Both the position numbers and the translations under genes were made by a program. Below are positions 57,436 through 64,000 of a DNA stretch of 64,000 nt, one piece after another; positions within the stretch are counted from its first letter, which is position 1; every line of letters begins with the position of its first letter. The notes beneath the pieces are model-generated. The model had not been told where the DNA came from and searched no databases. It was given only the letters and a program-made list of their open reading frames with translations. Source of the stretch: Dendrophyllia cribrosa (lineage: Eukaryota; Cnidaria; Anthozoa; Scleractinia; Dendrophylliidae); contig JAJLRJ010000009.1 in the NCBI GenBank assembly GCA_024195265.1, forward strand, positions 29,640,710-29,704,709. Direction: 5' to 3'.

Positions 57436-57823
57436 TTCGTTATTTAATTCCCTGCACCTCAGCTGGGTCTAGGCAAACGAGAAATGGTACACGGTACATG
57501 CATATATTTGAAGGCATGGGGTTCAATTAACGTGATTGGTTGGTTGTAAATCAGTGATTCGGTGATTGGCAACACCCCCGATGGAGTTCCGAAAGTGTTT
57601 TTTTGCTAATCAATGAAGTAATTAATGCATGCCGAGGGCGAAATTGCCTGTATACGTCACAATGACGTTAATTGTTAAGTCGGTTTTGGTGGCAACCAAA
57701 CACTTTAAAAACAAATAAACACCATAATTTCCGATGAGGGAATTAGATAATTAACTCCATTAATTACGATAAATTATGTTAATTAATCAAATAATTCACA
57801 ATGACAATTTCTTCATCTTTTTA

Positions 57824-58616
57824 TTATTATTACTAGTGTATCCAAAAGATAGTAATTGCTGCGGTAAATTTGTTGTAATAATGCTGTTTTATCGCCTCGC
57901 TGGTATTACAGAATTTTCTCTTTCGTTTTTTGAGGGGAAGCAAAGCAAATGTAACCGGGATGAATCGACGAAAACTCCAGCTGATAAGATTAATTTTGTT
58001 TTGTAATTCACGCATTAAGTTCTTGCAATGTCTGAAGAATATTGTTGAGCAAAAGACGCGTTCACCACGAGGAAGATGTGAAAATTTAGGTTTAACTTAA
58101 TTATTGATAATGAATATATGTTGCGTTACTAGCTAGCTGTATCGTGTTCGCGTCTCCACGCGCCCAGCTCAGGTTTCGCGTCCCCACGCGCTCAGCTCAG
58201 TCTCATCGACCGCTGTCGGAGTGATTTCAAAATAAATTTTTCTTTCATTCCGTACAATCTTCGAAAATCTTTGCTATCCAACGGTCCTATCACCATGCCT
58301 CACAGTCCTCGCTCAACTCGCGGTAGTCTTCGACACTTCAGTTCCGATTACGACTGGCACATATTGGACCAAAATATTACAAATCTCGCAGCCAACAGCT
58401 TGAAGCAGCAAGCGAGGCTATTGTTCGTGGCGCAGTGAATTCTGGCCCAAAATGTGTGCGTGGCGCAGTGAATTCTGGCCCAAAATGTGTTCGTGGCGCA
58501 GTGAATTCTGGTAAAAAGCGATCAAATCGAGATTTTTCGTAGCTTATATTTTTTTCTCATATATTTCTCTTAAATCCTGATTATGTTGCTGCTCACTCGC
58601 TACGCTCGTTCCGCAG
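57824..58616. repeat. Repeat unit U3
   Basis: Third copy, 3 units of the 31-bp repeat, with the ttgctgc...gcagcaa hairpin end. Confidence 0.85.
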
Positions 58617-59449
58617 CAATTATTATTATTACTAGTGTATCCAAAAGATAGTAATTGCTGCGGTAAATTTGTTGTAATGCTGTTTTATCGCCTCGCTGGT
58701 ATTACAGAATGTTCTCTTTCGTTTTTTGAGGGAAAGCAAAGCAAATGTAACCGGGATGAATCGACGAAAACTCCAGCTAATAAGACTAATTTTGTTTTGT
58801 AATTCACGCATCAAGTTCTTGCAATGTATGTAGAATATTGTTGAGCAAAGGACGCGTTCACCACGTGGAAAGTGTGAAAATTTAGGTTTAACTTAATTAT
58901 TGATAATGAATATGTTGCGTTACTAGCTAGCCGTATCGTATTCGCGTCTCCACACGCCCAGCTCAGGTTTCGCGTCCCCACGCGCTCAGCTCAGTCTCAT
59001 CGACCGCTGTCGGAGTGATTTCAAAATAAATTTGTCTTTTATTCCGTACAATCTTCGAAAATCTTTGCTATCCAACGGTCCTATCACCATGCCTCACAGT
59101 CCTCGCTCAACTCGCGGTAGTCTTCGACACTTCAGTTCCGATTACGACTGGCACATGTTGGACCAAAATATTACAAATCTCGCAGCCAACAGCTTGAAGC
59201 AGCAAGCGAGGCTATTGTTCGTGGCGCAGTGAATTCTGGCCCAAAATGTGTACGTGGCGCAGTGAATTCTGGCCCAAAATGTGTGCGTGGCGCAGTGAAT
59301 TCTGGCCCCAAATGTGTGCGTGGCGCAGTGAATTCTGGTAAAAAGCGATCAAATCGATATTTTTCCTAGCTTATATTTTTTTCCCATATATTTCTCTTAA
59401 ATCCTGATTATGTTGCTGCTCACTCGTTACGCTCGTTCCGCAGCAATTA
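58617..59449. repeat. Repeat unit U4
   Basis: Fourth copy, 4 units of the 31-bp repeat, same hairpin end. Its ATG frame (59090-59231) ends TGA like the others. Confidence 0.85.
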
Positions 59450-60700
59450 TTGTTATTAGCTACCAATAAATTCCATTGTAGGAGGTAATTAGATAATTAT
59501 CTCCATTAATCAGGATCCTATTACAGCAATATACTATTTGTGGTGATCGACGTGATTGCCAAAATACGTCACAACGTAGTATGGCGAAAGCGACTCGAGT
59601 TTTGGCATCCCTGTTGCTTACAGGAAATTTTGTTTTCGTTAACCCGACGTTAATTGCCAATATACGTCACAATAGGTTTGTGAAATCCGTTCATTACGTA
59701 CTGATAGTTACCTAAATGTCCTATGGGATATCTACTTGATATTTGCCAGAAATGATTGGCGAATCGATAAAGCCAGGAACTTTTGTTCGTGTATGTACAT
59801 GTACTCGTCGAAACACAAATTAAAGATATGAATGTTTTTACCCTGATTTGCATGGGATTTCGTCTTGTTATTGTTTTACTTTAAAAGATTAATAATTTTT
59901 ATTTCGTCATGATGATATTTGATGTGAGACACACAAAACGGTCGGAAATTGAGCCTATGCGAAAGAGGAAGATTGCTGACATTGCTGGTTAGTCGTGCGG
60001 GCAAGTAATCGCGCGCGTGACCTTCGCTCGCGCGCGTGATTTGAATTCGCTCTCGACTATCCGAAAAGGACTGAGAGCAGCGCAGTAGATAGATGAATGG
60101 TTTTGCCTGGGTGTAGAAGATGTCTAAGTTCATGCTACGAAAGGCAGACTCGTTGGAAGCTCTTGAAACGGTGACGTCACTTTCGATTATTTTTATCGGG
60201 CTGCCGCCCCTCCGTCGAGAGAAATCGATTTTTCTCGAGGGGAGGGGGATGTTGTACACAAGCTCTGTTTTACGAGACCTCTAGAAAAGTCGCCCTTGAC
60301 CTTGCTGAATATTCCTCCAAGTTAATGAAGATTGATCACGATCAGCCTTGGCAATAATGTTAAAAGATGTTTCCAACGACTATAGTATTAAGCACCAGTC
60401 TATCCCCTCCCACCACCAGCCAGAAAAATAGACCTCTTCTTCATTTGAGGAACTGGGTCCGAATGCTTGATGTTGACATGTCGCTCTGTTCGGAAGAACA
60501 AGCGAGGTGAGTGCATGGATATATTTCTTGCTCACGATGTAAGGGCATTATTTTGTAGTGTATAGGCTATATAAACTATCTAACTATCATGTAACGAAAT
60601 GAAAGCTTATAAGCTTAACTTATAAGCTGAAACCTCAAGGTTGTTTATTTCACCTCGTGGGCGAAACTTTAGCTTATCATAGTTATTTACTAGGCTATAT
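59450..60700. repeat. Duplicon block L4
   Basis: Landmarks as L1/L2 through cttgaccttgctgaatattc and ttgaggaactgggtccgaat. Last duplicon before unique sequence. Confidence 0.75.
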
Positions 60701-61094
60701 ATATATTAGGATGTCATTTCTAATCCAGAATTTAATCGTCTCCGGTGGTTATCGATTGTTGAATTAATGGTAGCGGCGGCCGTGTCAGTAGAACTGACAT
60801 AAAAAAGGAGTTGATATGACGAGAAGTCTTGTTTTTGTTCGGCCAAGATGGCGTCCATGACGTCACATGAACACCTTCTAAAACTACTGGTTGGTGGTTT
60901 GGACGGTGGGGACTGATTGATTCAGGCCTTAAAACTGGGTTAGGACTTGTTAGATAGGAAGCACAAGTTAATTTTCCCAAATGATTCTTTTAGACTACCA
61001 AGGGGTTGTGGACATATTCACAAGTTACTCACATAACATTTTCAGGACATTTAGGTCCAACCCCGCCTCCCCATGTGCACATGGAACTTAACTT
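60701..61094 (+). other. Unique intergenic sequence, no gene seen
   Basis: Right edge of the duplicon array to the first MITE. The single 82-codon minus-strand ORF here has no recognisable feature. Confidence 0.4.
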
Positions 61095-61574
61095 CAGTCA
61101 AACCTGTATTAAGCAGATATTGCCAGGACCCTCCCTAGTGTCCACTTAATACAGGGTGTCCGCTGGAAACAGGTTCTGATGCATTGCACCACCCTCTTAT
61201 ACATGTATCTCCATGTTTATTATACCCACAGATACTGATTTCATTACATTTTTAAAATTCATAAACCAATTTTGCAAATGTCTGTATCACATTGAATTAC
61301 TTTTTACCAGAAAACACGCTTTTAGAAGTAGAAGAAAATCCCACAATCTAAGGAAAATGCATTCTAAAAACACTTGAAATGTCCGCTAAATATACAGGTT
61401 ACGTGTAACAAAATGGCCTAATTTTGGTGTCCATGTCTGCTTAATAGAGGGGTCCGCTGGCTGGATACAGTTTGTTTTACAGTAAACATGGGAAAAAATT
61501 TCGGGACCCAAGTTGGTGCCCGCTTAATAGAGGGTGTCCACTTTATATGGGATGCACTTAATTAAGTTTCACTG
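61095..61574. mobile_element. Degraded TIR element, cagtcaaacctgtatt end
   Basis: Left end cagtcaaacctgtattaag, right end ttaagtttcactg. Internal repeats of gtccactta/gtccgct(g/a). Same style as 61620-61803 and 445-620. Confidence 0.55.
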
Positions 61575-61619
61575 TATTGCAGCCATAATTTTCTAGAACC
61601 ACTGAGTTTATTCGCTATA

Positions 61620-61803
61620 CAGTGGAACCTATACTTTTGGACCTATACTTTGGGACACTTCCATTAAGGGGACACTCCTGGTCCCAGCTGGTAAAATGCC
61701 TCTAGAATAATCTTTGTAATTATCACTTTTATTAAAGGGACACCTCCATTAAGGGGACACTTATCCTGGGACCAATGGTGTCCCCTAAATGAAGATTCAA
61801 CTG
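61620..61803. mobile_element. 184-bp TA-flanked MITE
   Basis: cagtggaacctatac ... gattcaactg between TA dinucleotides. Internal cctccattaaggggacac phrases in both orientations. CAGT ends with a TA target fit pogo/Tigger-like MITEs (inference). Confidence 0.7.
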
Positions 61804-61811
61804 TATTTTGT

Positions 61812-62158
61812 CCCGGGGGGGGTGGGGGGGGGGGGTGGGGGGACTCCCATATAGAAATGACGGGGGTGCTCGTCAAAAATTTTCGAAAAACACCCTAAAA
61901 GGTACCAGAATCTTGTTTGATGGGCGTGGCTCAAAATAATTTTTACCCCTAAGAGGTACCAATTCGAAAACAACACATGTCATATTCTGTCATATTTTTT
62001 GGGCTCATACCCTAAAAGGTACCGCGATAACTCTAACAGTATTTATTTCAGATTTTAGTACCCTAAGCGGTACCAATCTACAAATTTTGACCCCTAAAAG
62101 GTACGACGAGCACCCCCGTCATTTTTATATGGGAGTCCCCCCCCCCCCCCTTCCCGGG
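61812..62158. mobile_element. 347-bp hAT-like foldback MITE with 8-bp target duplication
   Basis: Ends cccggggggg ... cccccccttcccggg with inner inverted gggactcccatata / tatatgggagtc and gacgggggtgctcgtc / gacgagcacccccgtc. Flanked by tattttgt on both sides (61804-61811, 62159-62166). Five spaced copies of ccctaaaaggtacc inside. Confidence 0.88.
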
Positions 62159-62379
62159 TATTTTGTGTGACTGATTTGCACCATATAATTCTATAATTTT
62201 TAAGAGTGATTTGAGTTCATTTGCTATATTTTGTGTGACTGTGAAGCAATCGAACTTTTTAAAAAAAAAACATTGAGAAGAATAGATCAACTAAAGCCTT
62301 GTCTCAGCTGTTCTGCTGAAATATCTGTGTGCTACTGAACTGTTTTCAACAGAGAGACTATACAAGTTTAATTAAAGAA

Positions 62380-62565
62380 ATAAAAAACGCGCCGAGTGCA
62401 TTATCGAGATATATAAGCACGCCGGAATTTTTAAGAACATGAGAGAAGTGCAGAGAAGCATAAGCCAAAGGCGAGTGCTTCTGGCACTTCTCGAGTGTTT
62501 TAAAAAATCCCAAGTGCTTAATATATAACTCAACAATGCACGAGGAACAAGTTTTTTATTTCTTT
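62380..62565. repeat. Imperfect inverted-repeat element
   Basis: cgagtgcattatcgagatat mirrored imperfectly by atataactcaacaatgcacg. Inner gagaagtgcagagaagc / gcttctggcacttctc also mirror. Confidence 0.55.
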
Positions 62566-62647
62566 TATAAAACAAAAACGGTTATAACGAACCTTACGTC
62601 ACGCACGTGCATTATCGAGTTATAATGAACTTGTTTTAACCAATCAG

Positions 62648-63249
62648 GGCTTCTGATATTACGCCATAAAAAATGGAAATTATGCGATTTTTTTGTGGCA
62701 AATTATGCGATAAGCAAGGACTATTATGCGGAAAATTATGCAAATTATGCGATTTTTTTGGGAACTTTTTTATGCATGTTTTATTAGGTTTCAGAGGAAG
62801 AAAACGAAAATACCTGTTTTAAAACGGTGCTCGCTATCTTTGTGGGACATTTTGAAGCTTTTAGCTATGAAGGAACATCCAAAACGAACGACAGAATCCA
62901 AGAAAAGAGTCTGTATAAAACGAGCGGCCATCTTGGTTAACCTTAGTAACCAGGCTAAATAAAACGTGCTCAAGAAATTTACGCGGTTACCAAGCTTGTT
63001 GTGGCCAAGAACGAACGCAGTTTCGATCGAAAGTGGCGGTTTGTTTATTTGATAAGGATAATTCAATAGAAGAAAACAAATTTTAGCTTAAGTTTCTTAG
63101 GTGAAGCGATAGTGTATCGTGTGGCTTGTTCACATTATGCGATTTTGTGTGATTTTTTACAAATTATGCGATTTTTCGTGAATTATGCGATCGGATGCGA
63201 TTTGAGGCCGATTATGCGAAATCGCACCATTGCGTAATATCAGAGGCCC
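62648..63249. mobile_element. 602-bp TIR element with AATTATGCGAT repeats
   Basis: gggcttctgatattacgc mirrored by gcgtaatatcagaggccc. Multiple aattatgcgat phrases lie near each end. No coding signal inside that I would defend. Confidence 0.8.
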
Positions 63250-63487
63250 TGACCAATAATAGCGCGTGCATTTCCTTGAGCATTTTATAATACAATAACA
63301 AAACCTCTACAAGTTCATATATTACATAGATAGTTGCAGGCAGTCTTATATAGAAATTACTTATTCTGATATCTGCTTGTCGTTTTTTTTTTATCAGATA
63401 AACTGTAAGAGAAATAATTCCAGCTTAACATAATCAGTACTGTGGACTTTGAACAGGTTAATGGTGTGAGTGCGCCTTGCAACACTC

Positions 63488-63598
63488 ATGGCCACTAAAG
63501 AGATACCCAACCTCCTGCCAGAGGTTATCGAGAAGATAGCTTTGTTTTTGCCACTTTCAGATGTCAGCAAATGCATGCAAGTCTGCAAGCTGTGGAAA
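63488..63598 (+). CDS. F-box protein, first coding exon (continues past window)
   Basis: ATG followed by 37 codons (MATKEIPNLLPEVIEKIALF, then LPLSDVSKCMQVCKLWK), ending in a perfect donor AAA|GTAAGT. It matches the N-terminal half of an F-box: L-P-E-x-(I/L) helix, FLPLSD, then the C-x-x-VCK-x-W core. F-box proteins recruit substrates to SCF (Skp1-Cullin-F-box) ubiquitin ligases. The substrate-binding part (LRR, WD40 or other) lies beyond 64,000, so the subclass is open. No other gene lies between it and the duplicons. Confidence 0.8.
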
Positions 63599-64000
63599 GT
63601 AAGTATTACATATTACTGTAAAAGATATTGTATTGTATTGTATTGTATTGTACTGTAAAATCATTGTATTGATAAATGTATACAGAAACAAGATTAATGT
63701 GCCATTTGTTAAAGTGGTACTACGACGAAAATTTTTGTCTTTCTTTTCGCCTTTTTTTTACTTCAGTTTATCCAATGAGTTCATAATAACATAAATCGCT
63801 ATAATTTAGAACGATATAACCTTACTGAATCTAGATATTGCTGGCCGAAAACCGCCGAAAACCACCGAAAATCCGGCCGCCATTACTCAGTTTAAAAAGT
63901 CAAGCCCGTGATTATTTTAGAAAGCGGTCTCACGTGTGAGTTGTCTCGTGACGTCATATTCGCAACGAAGATCGAAGATCGGGGCCATTCCTTGGACAAC
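63599..64000 (+). other. First intron of the F-box gene (to window end)
   Basis: Starts GTAAGT; contains a short tattg microsatellite (63629-63650). No further exon seen before 64,000. Confidence 0.6.

Noticed and set aside
59876..60259. 127-aa minus-strand ORF, with partial relatives at 44611, 50354 and 55999
   Set aside because: The frame is broken differently in each L block and matches nothing; more likely duplicon sequence than a gene.
62726..63066. 78-aa and 91-aa ORFs on opposite strands
   Set aside because: Lie inside the AATTATGCGAT TIR element; no conserved features.
1..64000. tRNA, rRNA or snRNA genes
   Set aside because: No cloverleaf, A/B-box pair or conserved rRNA stretch noticed on either strand; covariance search not possible here.

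Overview
The window is animal nuclear DNA: intron-rich, AT-leaning and packed with short inverted-repeat transposon relics and minisatellites. Nothing in it looks prokaryotic. The gene content and repeat style suggest a cnidarian, probably an anthozoan such as a stony coral. That placement is inference, because no species-diagnostic sequence is present.

Region 1 (1-21,093, + strand) is the 3' half of one gene, TRAF7 (RING/TRAF zinc-finger E3 ubiquitin ligase with a WD40 propeller). I can place 13 consecutive coding exons whose phases all join. They run from the coiled coil (1-72) through the seven-bladed propeller to a stop at 21,091-21,093, and encode 325 residues. The 5' half (RING and zinc fingers) lies before the window. 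The introns hold several MITE families, two expanded minisatellites and large hairpins.

Region 2 (8,273-41,372) is a direct tandem duplication of about 16.5 kb. Copy 1 (8,273-24,735) holds the last six TRAF7 exons. Copy 2 (24,736-41,372) repeats them with very few coding changes but has no 5' exons. Its penultimate exon has lost the splice acceptor (AG to CG at 36,732-36,733). Both breakpoints lie inside MITEs. Uncollapsed haplotypes in the assembly are a possible alternative explanation.

Inside the large TRAF7 intron, antisense, are copies of a small protein gene I do not recognise (family A, 149 aa). Each duplication copy has one intact copy and one copy with two nonsense codons.

Region 3 (about 41.8-60.7 kb) is a patchwork of about four tandem duplicons. 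Each carries a related antisense gene (family B, 133 aa; three intact, one broken) plus repeat blocks called here U, M and L. Families A and B share a conserved C-terminal core ([10 protein letters not shown]). That gives eight loci in one window, five of them intact, and this is the most likely undescribed biology here. Between the duplicons lies a 2.3-kb TTAA-flanked element carrying a decayed DEDDh exonuclease.

Region 4 (60.7-64.0 kb) is intergenic MITE-rich sequence followed by the first coding exon of an F-box gene (63,488-63,598, + strand) that runs off the window.

Comparing duplicon copies gives filled and empty insertion sites, so several mobile-element families can be defined by their target-site duplications (TTAA, TA, TATA, 8 bp, 9 bp).
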